Below are positions 34,693 to 43,204 of a DNA stretch of 64,000 bases, piece after piece. Position 1 is the stretch's first letter, and each line of letters starts with the position of its first letter. The notes beneath the pieces were generated by a model. That model was given only the letters and a program-made list of their open reading frames with translations, was not told where the DNA came from and ran no database searches. Both the position numbers and the translations under genes were made by a program. The stretch comes from CAIPAT01 sp041665605 (GTDB lineage: Bacteria > Verrucomicrobiota > Lentisphaeria > Victivallales > Victivallaceae): the NCBI GenBank assembly GCA_041665605.1, contig JBAYIO010000011.1:1-64000 (forward strand), read 5' to 3'.

Positions 34693-34721
34693 TTGATATT
34701 ATGTATTATATGTGATATTAT
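34693..34721 (+). promoter_or_regulatory. Promoter and possible operator of the IclR operon
   Basis: TTGATA (34693-34698), a 17-base spacer and TATTAT (34716-34721). An eight-base direct repeat GATATTAT occurs at 34695-34702 and 34714-34721, on both promoter boxes. It could be a binding site for the IclR-type regulator encoded just downstream (autoregulation, inferred). Confidence 0.5.
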
Positions 34722-34747
34722 ATAAATCAAAGCAGGGAAATAATATC

Positions 34748-35530
34748 ATGAAGAAGTCTTTATCGGAAAAAGAATTATTAAACAAGCAATATATTGTTCC
34801 TGCGCTGTATCGCGGGCTGAAAGTCATTGAATTGCTGTCGGAACATTCTGAAGGTCTTTCAATCGGCGATATGGCGGAATTAAAATTCCCCCCTGCAAGT
34901 CTTTACCGGATGCTGATGACGCTTCTGGAACGCAAATATGTAGTTCGGGAAGGCAATGATTTATATCGGTTAAGTCGAAAGATTTTATCTTTGGGGTATA
35001 AAGCAATTGATGAATCCGGCATTCTTGAGAAGTCGCTGTCCGCGATGCGAAAACTTCGCGATGTCTGCGGCGAAACTGTGCTTATCGCAGTGCGTCACGG
35101 AAATGAAGGGGTGGTGCTCGAAGAGGTTGTTTCAAGTCATCCTGTAAAGGTTACAGTTCAAGTGGGACATCATTTTCCGTTACATACGGCGGCTCCGGGC
35201 AAAGCGATGCTTGCATATCTCCCTGAAGAAGAAAAGCAGTCTGTAATAAATGCCATTTCATATACAGTTTTCAATTCAAAAACTATTACTGACATGTCTG
35301 CCATGGAATTGGAACTTGCGAGGGTCAAAGAATCTGGCGTCGCCTTCGACCGCGGCGAGGAGATCGAAGAGATAAGATGTGTCGGGGCGCCGGTTTTCAA
35401 CTATCTGGATTATCCTGTCGCGGCGATCTGGATAAGCGGTCCGAGTTCACGCATGCCGGAGAAGATAATGAAAACATATGCTGCGCTGGTCAAGGAATAT
35501 GCGGGTGAAATTAGTGTTAAATTTTTATAA
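34748..35530 (+). CDS. IclR-family transcriptional regulator
   Basis: The product has 260 residues from the ATG at 34748. The frame extends to a GTG at 34712, but that lies within the -10 region. A winged helix-turn-helix is at about 15-75 (ALYRGLKVIELLSEHSEGLSIGDM, then PASLYRMLMTLLERKYV). The IclR effector domain spans about 90-258, with ETVLIAVRHGNEGVVLEEV, HTAAPGKAMLAYLPEEE and GVAFDRGEEIEEIRCVGAPVF. It heads an operon with an SDR dehydrogenase and an FAD oxidoreductase, which it probably controls in response to a catabolic intermediate. Confidence 0.9.
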   Translation: MKKSLSEKELLNKQYIVPALYRGLKVIELLSEHSEGLSIGDMAELKFPPASLYRMLMTLLERKYVVREGNDLYRLSRKILSLGYKAIDESGILEKSLSAMRKLRDVCGETVLIAVRHGNEGVVLEEVVSSHPVKVTVQVGHHFPLHTAAPGKAMLAYLPEEEKQSVINAISYTVFNSKTITDMSAMELELARVKESGVAFDRGEEIEEIRCVGAPVFNYLDYPVAAIWISGPSSRMPEKIMKTYAALVKEYAGEISVKFL

Positions 35531-35544
35531 ATCAGGAGGCTGAT

Positions 35545-36264
35545 ATGGATTTGAAGGGCAGGAATATTCTCGTAACGGGCGGTTCTGACGGATATGGGTT
35601 CGGAATCGCCAAGGCGCTTAAAACGACTGATTCGAAAGTCTGGATAACAGGACGCGAACAGGCCAAGCTTGACAAAGCGGCGGCGGAGCTTAATGTTTCA
35701 GCGATAAAGGCGGATGTGACTTCGGGCACTGACTGGGATCGAGTGTTTGAAACTATTGGCGACCTGGATATTCTTATTAATAATGCCGGCTCAGGCGGCC
35801 GTATTGTTCCTGTATCGCAACAGAATGATGACGACATTATAAATACCATAAATACGAATCTTACCGGAGTGATTCTCGGCTGCCGGCGTGCCGCCGGAAT
35901 AATGTCTGCGCGGCGGCAGGGAATGATTATTAATATTTCCAGCATATGTGCGCTTTATGCCTGGCCGTGCTGGAGCGTTTATACCGCCGCCAAAGCAGGT
36001 TTGGCAAAATTCAGTCACGGGCTTTATACGGAACTTCGTCCGTATGATGTACGTGTAACCTGCGTGACGCCCTCGTGGGGACAGACCGCTTTCAATAAGG
36101 CGGCAAACATTTCAGGGGCGGCGGAGAATCCGGAATTAAACAAAAAGTGTATTTCCCCCGATGACCTGGGAAAATTGATAAGAGAAATCATTGAGATGCC
36201 TGACCATCTGGCAATTCCGGATATCAGCATTATGCCGATGATTCAAGATATATCACCAATGTAA
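35545..36264 (+). CDS. Short-chain dehydrogenase/reductase
   Basis: The product has 239 residues. Cofactor motif TGGSDGYGFGIAKAL (about 11-25; TGxxxGxG type), NNAG (about 77-80), and catalytic Ser-Tyr-Lys with NISSICALYAWPCWSVYTAAK (Tyr and Lys in the final YTAAK). It is NAD(P)-dependent; the substrate is unknown. AGGAGG lies just before the ATG, 14 bases after the IclR stop. Neighbours suggest oxidation of a sugar-derived alcohol. Confidence 0.9.
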   Translation: MDLKGRNILVTGGSDGYGFGIAKALKTTDSKVWITGREQAKLDKAAAELNVSAIKADVTSGTDWDRVFETIGDLDILINNAGSGGRIVPVSQQNDDDIINTINTNLTGVILGCRRAAGIMSARRQGMIINISSICALYAWPCWSVYTAAKAGLAKFSHGLYTELRPYDVRVTCVTPSWGQTAFNKAANISGAAENPELNKKCISPDDLGKLIREIIEMPDHLAIPDISIMPMIQDISPM

Positions 36265-36309
36265 CAGTTCGGGCAGTTTCTAATCAGCAACGCACAGCAG
36301 GAGGCGGAT

Positions 36310-38286
36310 ATGGCAGCCAGTATCTGGCTTGAGGCAGAATCTTTTGATACGCTTGGCGGCTGGGTGGTAGACCAGCAATCCATGGCGCAAATGGGGTCGG
36401 CGTATGTTATGGCGCACGGCATGGGCATACCCGTGACTGACGCTGAAACAACTTTTACCATCCCCGAATGTGGTCAGTATACGGTCTGGGTTCGCACACG
36501 CGATTGGACGGCTCATTGGAAGCGCGGAACTCCGGCTGGTATTTTTAAGGTTAAAATTAACGGCAAGTGTCTGCCTGAAACACTGGGAACAAATGGCGTT
36601 GAGTGGGGATGGCAGAAAGCGGGGATGGTCACCCTGAAGAAAGGCCGGGCTAAAGTTGCTTTGCACGACCTGACCGGTTTTAACGGACGCTGCGATGCAC
36701 TGTACCTGACATCAGATACTGATGCACTGCCCGAAAACGATAAACATAAGCTTGCCGTATTCCGCAAAAAAATCAGAAAAACCGTCTGTAGTGATGATCC
36801 TGTCGTATATGACTTGGCGGTTGCCGGCGGCGGAATAGCCGGGATATGCACGGCTCTCGCCGCCATGCGGACAGGTTCAAAAGTTGTTTTGATTCAGGAC
36901 AGGCCGGTTCTTGGCGGATGTAACAGTTCAGAGGTACGCGTCAGCCTGGGCGGATTTACGCATACGGCCCCCTACCCGCGCCTGGGCAATGTTGTTGCGG
37001 AAATCGGTCCCGTGTTTGGCGGTGGTGGAACTTTTTCAGCGGAAAATTATGAAGACACCCGGAAAGCGAATGTCTTCAGGCTGCAATCCGAAAATCAATA
37101 CAAACTAGTTCTGAATGAGCGCGTCATTGCCGTGGAGAAAGACAACGATGACCCGCGTAAAATCGCTGCGTTCATCACCCGCAGCGTCCTGACCGGGGCA
37201 GAGACCCGTTACCGGGCGCGGTTCTTTGCCGACTGTACCGGTGACGCCGTTATGGCGCGCATGATGGGGGCGGAAGTGATGTACGGGCGCGAAGCCAGGG
37301 CGGTATTCAATGAATCGCTTGCTCCCGTGAAAGGGGACAATCAAGTCATGGGACTTTCGGTTTTATGGACTTCCGGCAAGTCGGCCAAGCCTACTGTATT
37401 TCCCGACATTGACTGGGGTATTCCATTCAATGAAGCAAACGCGTATTATATTCGAGGGGGAGACTGGGAATGGGAAACGGGGCAATACCGCAATCAGGCT
37501 GAAGATACGGAATATATCCGTGACTACGGCATGATGGCTGTTTATGCGAACTGGTCTTACTTGAAGAACCATTCCAAACGAAAGGCGGAATGGGCCTGTG
37601 ACACACTTTTGTGGGTTTCTCCCATCGGCGGCAAGCGCGAGAGTTACCGTGTGGCCGGAGACTATATCTTAAATCAGAATGACATCGAGAATCACGTCGT
37701 TCATCCCGATGCGACCGGCGCAATGACATGGGATCTGGACCTTCACTTTCCTGATCCGGAAAATGAACAAAAGTTTAAGGAGCCTTTCCGTTCCTGCGCC
37801 TATCATCGCGGGATCGTCAAGCCATATCCAGTCCCGTACCGCTGTCTTTATGCCAGGGATGTTAAAAACCTGTTTCTGGGTGGTCGCCATATCAGCGCTT
37901 CGCATATTGCGTTTTCCTGCGTCCGCGTGATGCGCACATTAGGCATGCTGGGGGAAGTTATCGGTATGGCCGCGACAATCTGCGCAAAGGAAAATGTTAA
38001 TCCGCGTGACATTTACGAAAAGCACCTTGAGAAGCTCAAGTCCATGATGGAAGCGGGCGTACCGGTTCCCACCTACCACGCATATGAGTGTACCAGTGCG
38101 GAAAAGTACCATTTCAAAGATATTGGTTTTATCAGCATTATGCCGCCAGAGACTGATGCCAGCCGGCTTGAAGATCCGGCATTGAAACAGCGGATTACGG
38201 CGCTGAATATACAGCACAAATATGATCATCCCATGCTGAAAAAACGAAAGCGCAGCGCAAAAGCAGGAAGAGTTAATAGGGATTAG
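36310..38286 (+). CDS. FAD-dependent oxidoreductase with N-terminal carbohydrate-binding-like domain
   Basis: The product has 658 residues with no signal peptide. Residues 1-135 are beta-rich (WLEAESFDTLGGWVVD, YTVWVRTRDWTAHWKRG, VALHDLTGFNGRCDALYLT), like a CBM35/golvesin-type module. From about residue 170 the FAD-binding fold DLAVAGGGIAGICTALAAMR is followed by VLGGCNSSEVR, typical of the FAD_oxidored family (PF12831), and AD-C-TGDA later. It is the third gene of the IclR operon, with an AGGAGG site. Related genes are common in Lentisphaerota and Planctomycetota; their substrates are unknown. Confidence 0.85.
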   Translation: MAASIWLEAESFDTLGGWVVDQQSMAQMGSAYVMAHGMGIPVTDAETTFTIPECGQYTVWVRTRDWTAHWKRGTPAGIFKVKINGKCLPETLGTNGVEWGWQKAGMVTLKKGRAKVALHDLTGFNGRCDALYLTSDTDALPENDKHKLAVFRKKIRKTVCSDDPVVYDLAVAGGGIAGICTALAAMRTGSKVVLIQDRPVLGGCNSSEVRVSLGGFTHTAPYPRLGNVVAEIGPVFGGGGTFSAENYEDTRKANVFRLQSENQYKLVLNERVIAVEKDNDDPRKIAAFITRSVLTGAETRYRARFFADCTGDAVMARMMGAEVMYGREARAVFNESLAPVKGDNQVMGLSVLWTSGKSAKPTVFPDIDWGIPFNEANAYYIRGGDWEWETGQYRNQAEDTEYIRDYGMMAVYANWSYLKNHSKRKAEWACDTLLWVSPIGGKRESYRVAGDYILNQNDIENHVVHPDATGAMTWDLDLHFPDPENEQKFKEPFRSCAYHRGIVKPYPVPYRCLYARDVKNLFLGGRHISASHIAFSCVRVMRTLGMLGEVIGMAATICAKENVNPRDIYEKHLEKLKSMMEAGVPVPTYHAYECTSAEKYHFKDIGFISIMPPETDASRLEDPALKQRITALNIQHKYDHPMLKKRKRSAKAGRVNRD

Positions 38287-38345
38287 TAAAAGATAAAAAC
38301 CTCTGAAATGCAAGACAGAGTCTGACGCTTTCAGTTTTACTTTGG

Positions 38346-38364
38346 CCTGACCTGCACAGTCAGG
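38346..38364 (-). terminator. Short hairpin directly after xylB
   Basis: Stem CCTGAC/GTCAGG (38346-38351 with 38359-38364) with a seven-base loop abuts the xylB stop codon. No U-run follows, so it may only be a transcript-end hairpin. Confidence 0.35.
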
Positions 38365-39909
38365 TTAAAGTTTCTCCAGACCGGCAAAAACTTGAAGTGC
38401 GGCAGCGTACACTCCGGCATTGGCCGGATTCGGCTTGACCGACTCGGCGGCGGCCGTGAACTTTTCATACAATTCATTGAACGGGATTTTTCCTGCCGCA
38501 TTGGCGGCGCGAAGCGCGGCGCCGAGGCCGGCGGAATCAGCGACGGCGATTTTCTCAATCTCCGCCTGAAATACGTCGGCCAGGATTTGCCGGAATGAAC
38601 GGCATTCCGATGCACCGCCGGTGATGCGGATGCGCTTGAAATCCTCGCCGATCCAGCGGGAATGCAGTTTCATAGTCAACGCCTGGGATTCCAGGATTGC
38701 CCTGATTTTCACAGAGCTATCACTGCCCCCGGAACAGAATTCTTCCGTGCCGTGATATTTTACGCCGGGCTTCAATACCAGCGGGGTGCTTTCGGCGGTG
38801 AAATACGGCAGCAGCAGATTTCCGTGATTGCCGGGCGGCGCGAGTTCCGCCATACGGTCAAAGTCACGCCACGAAACAGCGCATGCCGCTTTGATATTCT
38901 CTCTTGCAAGCGAGCCGTTAGTAAAGCAGATCAGGCTCATGAATCCGCCGGCCGGATTGCCGAAAACGTGGCCGCAACCGGCCGGGTCAGTCTTGAAGTC
39001 CCGCATTGCCGCGAAAAAGGTGTCGCTGGTGCCGAGACTGATTACCGCCACGCCGGGTTCGGACGCGCCGACGCCGGCCAGGCTGCACGGGTTGTCCCCC
39101 GACCAGACTGCGACCGGAGTTCCCGGCTTAAACCCGTACTGGGTAAAATACTGGCTCAAGCCGCCGGCAATGGTGTTCGAACTTACCGCCGGAGGCAGTT
39201 TGCCGAGCAGGCCCGGCGCGGTAAAATCAGCAATCTCCTGATCCCATTTCAGGGTATTGAGATTCAGCAGATTCATGCCCGCGCCATCGCCGAAATCAAT
39301 TGGCACATTTTTTCCGCACAGGACCGAGGCCATAAATGAACTGACCAGGTGAATCTGCGCGGTATGACGATAGTTTTCCGGTTCGTCCTTCGCAAATTTG
39401 CGAATTTGCGGACCGGTGAAGCGTTCAATCGCCGGAGAGCCGGTGTCCTGCTGCATCCGGTGTCCGAACTGCCGCTGCAATTCAGTACATTCCGCATTGG
39501 TCGCCCGGTCCATCCAGATCGGCGAGGTCTTGCGGGAAAGCGCCGGAACCAGCAGTTCCGCTAATTTCTTTGCCGGAATAAGTTCCGCGAGTATTTTCCC
39601 GAAATTATCATTCAGATAAACTGAGCCGTGCTGCTGTCCGGAACCGCTGATACCTTTGATCTCAGCCAGCGGCGCATGCTGTTGCTGCAGCCGGGTGAAC
39701 AGCAGATCGAGAGCGGCAACCCACATCAGCGGGTCGGCATGCTTGACCAGCGGATCGGGATTTTCGAGAAAACCGTTCGGACAGTTATATTCCGGCAGAT
39801 CTTTGCCGAAATTCACGATTTCCGAACAGATCACCCTGCCCGCTACGGCGTCAATGATCTCCGCCTTCAAACTCTGCGTACTGCTGTCCAGTCCGAGATA
39901 AATGCTCAT
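38365..39909 (-). CDS. xylB: Xylulokinase
   Basis: FGGY-family kinase phosphorylating D-xylulose to xylulose 5-phosphate, which enters the pentose phosphate pathway. The 514 residues match the family. LGLDSSTQSLKAEI (5-18) is the first phosphate-binding loop. SGSGQQHGSVYL is the conserved substrate segment, WSGDNPCSLAGVG contains the catalytic Asp, and RITGGASECRSFRQILADVF lies near the C-terminus as the second signature. It lies 24 bases downstream of xylA, which fixes the function. Confidence 0.93.
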   Translation of the reverse strand: MSIYLGLDSSTQSLKAEIIDAVAGRVICSEIVNFGKDLPEYNCPNGFLENPDPLVKHADPLMWVAALDLLFTRLQQQHAPLAEIKGISGSGQQHGSVYLNDNFGKILAELIPAKKLAELLVPALSRKTSPIWMDRATNAECTELQRQFGHRMQQDTGSPAIERFTGPQIRKFAKDEPENYRHTAQIHLVSSFMASVLCGKNVPIDFGDGAGMNLLNLNTLKWDQEIADFTAPGLLGKLPPAVSSNTIAGGLSQYFTQYGFKPGTPVAVWSGDNPCSLAGVGASEPGVAVISLGTSDTFFAAMRDFKTDPAGCGHVFGNPAGGFMSLICFTNGSLARENIKAACAVSWRDFDRMAELAPPGNHGNLLLPYFTAESTPLVLKPGVKYHGTEEFCSGGSDSSVKIRAILESQALTMKLHSRWIGEDFKRIRITGGASECRSFRQILADVFQAEIEKIAVADSAGLGAALRAANAAGKIPFNELYEKFTAAAESVKPNPANAGVYAAALQVFAGLEKL

Positions 39910-39933
39910 ATAAAACCCTGTGAATAATGTTTG

Positions 39934-41250
39934 TCAGACTATATACTGGTTGATGATGTTTTCAAGCATTTCCTGGCGGCCGCTCTTCAATTCCGGTTCG
40001 CCTTTGTCCAGGATGACTTTTTCCAGCTTGTCGAACGAAGATTTGCCGTTGATGACATCCGCGCCGTAACCTTTTTCAAAGCCGGCATAGCGGTCTTTGA
40101 TAAATCCGGCGATGACGCCGTCCTTGATGATGCGGTCGGCAATCAGCAATGCGCGGGCAAACGTGTCCATCGAGCCGATGTGTCCGTGGAACAAGTCGAC
40201 CGTATCGGTCGAACCGCGGCGCGGTTTGGCGTCGAAATTCAAGCCGCCGCTGCCGATACCGCCCTGCTTCAGCACCACGAGCATGGCGTAAACCGCGTTG
40301 TAGATATTGGACGGGAACTGGTCGGTATCCCAGCCGAGCTGCGGATCGCCGGTATTGGCATCGATGCTGCCGAGCTTGCCGGCGGCGGAAGCCACGGTCA
40401 GCTCATGCTCGAAAGTATGCCCTGCCAGCGTCGCGTGATTGGCCTCGATATTCAGTTTGAAATGTTCCAGCAAGCCGTGTTTCTGCAAAAAACCAAGCAC
40501 GGTGGCGGAATCGAAATCGTATTGATGTTTGGTCGGCTCGTGCGGCTTGGGCTCAATCAGGAACGTTCCTTTGAAGCCGATTTTCCGTTTATAATCCACC
40601 GCCATCGACAGAAACCGGGCGAACTGCTCCTGTTCATGGCAATAGTCGGTGTTCAGCAGGGTTTCATAGCCTTCGCGTCCGCCCCAGAACACATAATTTT
40701 CGCCGCCGAGCGCCAGCGTGGCATCCATGGCGTGTTTGACCTGGGCGCAGGCATAGGCGAATACATGCGCATCGGGATTGGTTCCGGCGCCGTGGGCGTA
40801 ACGGGGATGACTGAAGAGATTGGCGGTACCCCACAACAGTTTAACCCCGGTGGATTTTTGCAGTTTGGCGGCCTTTGCCACGATTTTATCGAGATTTTTG
40901 CAGGATTCGGCAAAATCTTTGCCTTCCGGCGCAATATCCCGGTCATGGAAACAGTAATAAGGCGCACCCAGCTTGGCGGTGAATTCAAAAGCGGCGTCCA
41001 GCGTATCCTCGGCCGCCTTCATCGGATTTCCGGCGGACAACCATGGCCGGCGGAAAGTGCCGGCGCCGAAAATATCCGCACCCGCCCCTTTGAACGTATG
41101 CCAATAGGCAACGGCAAAGCGCAGATGCTCCCGCATGGTCTTGCCGCCGACTTTTTTGTCAGCGTCATAAAATTTAAACGTCAGCGGATCACTGGATTTC
41201 GGGCCTGCATATTTGACCGATTGCTTAACTTCAGGGAAATAGGTTTTCAT
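39934..41250 (-). CDS. xylA: Xylose isomerase
   Basis: Converts D-xylose to D-xylulose. The product has 438 residues from the ATG at 41250, which has GGAGG upstream; the ORF could extend to 41283. Signatures: FHDRDIAPEG with the catalytic His, VFWGGREGYETLLNTD (metal/substrate), KPHEPTKHQYDFD, and NIEANHATLAGHTF with metal ligands. Length and motifs match the long class II isomerases. It forms an operon with xylB and is divergent from an AraC-type gene 110 bases away. Confidence 0.96.
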   Translation of the reverse strand: MKTYFPEVKQSVKYAGPKSSDPLTFKFYDADKKVGGKTMREHLRFAVAYWHTFKGAGADIFGAGTFRRPWLSAGNPMKAAEDTLDAAFEFTAKLGAPYYCFHDRDIAPEGKDFAESCKNLDKIVAKAAKLQKSTGVKLLWGTANLFSHPRYAHGAGTNPDAHVFAYACAQVKHAMDATLALGGENYVFWGGREGYETLLNTDYCHEQEQFARFLSMAVDYKRKIGFKGTFLIEPKPHEPTKHQYDFDSATVLGFLQKHGLLEHFKLNIEANHATLAGHTFEHELTVASAAGKLGSIDANTGDPQLGWDTDQFPSNIYNAVYAMLVVLKQGGIGSGGLNFDAKPRRGSTDTVDLFHGHIGSMDTFARALLIADRIIKDGVIAGFIKDRYAGFEKGYGADVINGKSSFDKLEKVILDKGEPELKSGRQEMLENIINQYIV

Positions 41251-41360
41251 CGTTACCTCCGGATTATGATTATTCAATATCACAAATATACTGTTTTTCC
41301 AGCAGTTATCCTTGACTTTATAACTAAAAACCAGTATTATCTCACAAAAAAGGCGGTAAT
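41251..41360. promoter_or_regulatory. Divergent xylA/araC control region
   Basis: A plus-strand promoter TTGACT (41312-41317), 17-base spacer, TATTAT (41335-41340) serves the AraC gene with a leader of about 14 bases. For xylA only a weak -10 (TATATT, minus) is seen, as expected for an activated promoter. Inverted half-sites ACTGTTTTT (41290-41298) and AAAAACCAGT (41326-41335) flank the centre and are candidate AraC-type operators. Confidence 0.5.
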
Positions 41361-42269
41361 ATGTCGAATGCGGTAATGGCGAAAGGCGATTATTATTTCG
41401 GGAAAGGCGGTTTCCCGGTAATGGTCAAGCATCTCGGACGGAGCCTGGACTTTCAGCATCCGCATGACTTGACCGCGGCTTTACACCGCCATGATTTTTC
41501 CGAACTGGTGATTATCGCCAGGGGCAAAGGCGTACACCATATCGACGGGGTTGACTATCCGGTAACGGCGGGCGATGTTTTCCTGATTCAGGGGAATATT
41601 GAACATTACTTTGTGGAACGCAACGACATGGAGCATTACAATGTGATGTTCTCCCCTGCCCGGCTGGCCCTGCCGGAATCGGAACTGCGGCAGATTCCCG
41701 GCTATCAGGCAATTTTCCACCTGGAACCGGCGTACCGCCGCAGCCACCGGTTCACCAGCCATCTTCAACTCGATCCCGCCGGACTGGCGGCGGTTGAAGA
41801 AATCATCCGGCAGATGCAGGCTGAAATCCGGGACAACGCCAGCGGCGCAAATGCCGCGGTTTTCGGGCATCTGGTGGCGCTGATTGTATTTATTTCACGG
41901 CAGTATTCAGCGCAGGCGATGTCATACAAACGCAAAGGGCTGCTCCGCCTCGGAAAACTGATCGGGCTGCTGGAAAAAGATTACGCCAAAGACTGGAATC
42001 TGGATAAACTAGCCCGGCTGTCCGGCATGTCTAAAAACAATCTGCTGCTGGTGTTCAAAGACGCCACCGGGCAGAGTCCGATAGATTTCCTGCTGAATCT
42101 GCGTCTGCGTAAAGCCGCGGAAATGCTGCTGAATTCCGATTGCAACATTTCTGAAACAGCACTAAATACCGGATTTCACGATTCCAATTATTTCACGCGG
42201 CAGTTCAAAAAGAAATTCGGACACTCCCCGCGTCATTACCGCGCCGCATCCCGGGAGCAATTGTCCTGA
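41361..42269 (+). CDS. AraC-family regulator of the xylose genes (predicted)
   Basis: The product has 302 residues. An N-terminal cupin sensor (about 30-110; ALHRHDFSELVIIARGKGVHHIDG and VTAGDVFLIQGNIEHYF) is of the rhamnose-regulator (RhaS/RhaR) type. The C-terminal paired helix-turn-helix spans about 205-295 (LDKLARLSGMSKNNLLLVFKDATG and ISETALNTGFHDSNYFTRQFKKKFG). It is divergent from xylA-xylB, so control of xylose uptake or use is the most likely role. Half-sites in the shared region fit such a protein. Confidence 0.88.
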   Translation: MSNAVMAKGDYYFGKGGFPVMVKHLGRSLDFQHPHDLTAALHRHDFSELVIIARGKGVHHIDGVDYPVTAGDVFLIQGNIEHYFVERNDMEHYNVMFSPARLALPESELRQIPGYQAIFHLEPAYRRSHRFTSHLQLDPAGLAAVEEIIRQMQAEIRDNASGANAAVFGHLVALIVFISRQYSAQAMSYKRKGLLRLGKLIGLLEKDYAKDWNLDKLARLSGMSKNNLLLVFKDATGQSPIDFLLNLRLRKAAEMLLNSDCNISETALNTGFHDSNYFTRQFKKKFGHSPRHYRAASREQLS

Positions 42270-42281
42270 AAAATCAGTGAT

Positions 42282-43118
42282 TCAAGTCTTGATGAGAGTT
42301 ATGCCGCGCTCTTCGACTTGGATTATGCGGGCTTTGTAAAGACTGCCGATGGCTTTTTTGAAGGTCTTCTTGCTCATGTGAAACTGGCGTTCGATCTCGG
42401 CGGGCGTGGTTTTGTCATTCACCGCCAGGAATCCGTTGTAGTATTTCAGCGCATCCAGAATCTTTTCCGCGGCGGTCGGCACTACCGCGCGATAGCCCTG
42501 CGGCTGCAGCGCCAGATCCAGTTTGCCGTCTTCACGAATCTTCTTGACATAAGCTTTGGCACGGTCGCCGGCTTCGATAATCTTAAAAACTTCATTGCGG
42601 TAAAGCATGCCGGAATATGCGCCGTTGACAATGACGTCAATGCCGATGTCGTTGAAGCCGATCACCAGGATGTCAACTTCCTGATTGACCTTGAAATCAA
42701 CCGGATCGTAGCGCAGATATTCTTTCACTTTGGTGGTTGCGATTACCCGGTTGGTCTCTTCATCCAGCAATAAGCGCACACAGTATGACTTGCCCGGTTT
42801 CATATCGTCAAGCTGCATTTTAAACGGAACGAGCAAATCTTTCTCCAGCCCCCAGTCCAGAAACGCTCCGATCGGAGTTACCTCTTTAACGGTAAGCAAG
42901 GCGAATTCGCCGACTACTGCTTTGGGTTTCAAAGTCGTGGCCACCGGACGGTCTTCCGAATCGGTATAAACAAACACTTCGATATCGTCTCTGATCTGCA
43001 AACCTTCGGGGACGTATTTATTGGGCAGCAGCACCTTCGAAGTGCCGTCCGCCAGATAAAACCCGAAATCGGAAGGATTCCAGGCCCTCAATTTATTGTA
43101 TTCGCCAATCTTTATCAT
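42282..43118 (-). CDS. CvfB-like S1-domain RNA-binding protein
   Basis: The product has 278 residues from the ATG at 43118. The ORF reaches back to 43232, but the added part overlaps the upstream permease gene and is unrelated. It has tandem S1-like OB folds (about 1-60, 62-130 with EVTPIGAFLDWGLEKDLLVPF, and 140-205). A C-terminal winged helix (about 215-275; TPAEIERQFHMSKKTFKKAIGSLY) matches CvfB/YitL, an RNA-binding protein linked to virulence and translation control in Staphylococcus. It overlaps nothing and lies 86 bases after the permease. Confidence 0.87.
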   Translation of the reverse strand: MIKIGEYNKLRAWNPSDFGFYLADGTSKVLLPNKYVPEGLQIRDDIEVFVYTDSEDRPVATTLKPKAVVGEFALLTVKEVTPIGAFLDWGLEKDLLVPFKMQLDDMKPGKSYCVRLLLDEETNRVIATTKVKEYLRYDPVDFKVNQEVDILVIGFNDIGIDVIVNGAYSGMLYRNEVFKIIEAGDRAKAYVKKIREDGKLDLALQPQGYRAVVPTAAEKILDALKYYNGFLAVNDKTTPAEIERQFHMSKKTFKKAIGSLYKARIIQVEERGITLIKT

Positions 43119-43204
43119 AAAACTTTCTTTATTGCTCTTTTTGTTCAGGGAACCATAATACACTTTCAAACCAGGAAAACAAGGCTCGAATCCATCAATC
43201 AACG

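Noticed and set aside
39931..41376. 481-codon plus-strand frame opposite xylA
   Set aside because: A long shadow caused by the codon bias of xylA; it lacks a ribosome site and xylA is unambiguous.
42318..42773. 151-codon plus-strand frame
   Set aside because: Antisense shadow of the CvfB-like gene with no ribosome site or family resemblance.
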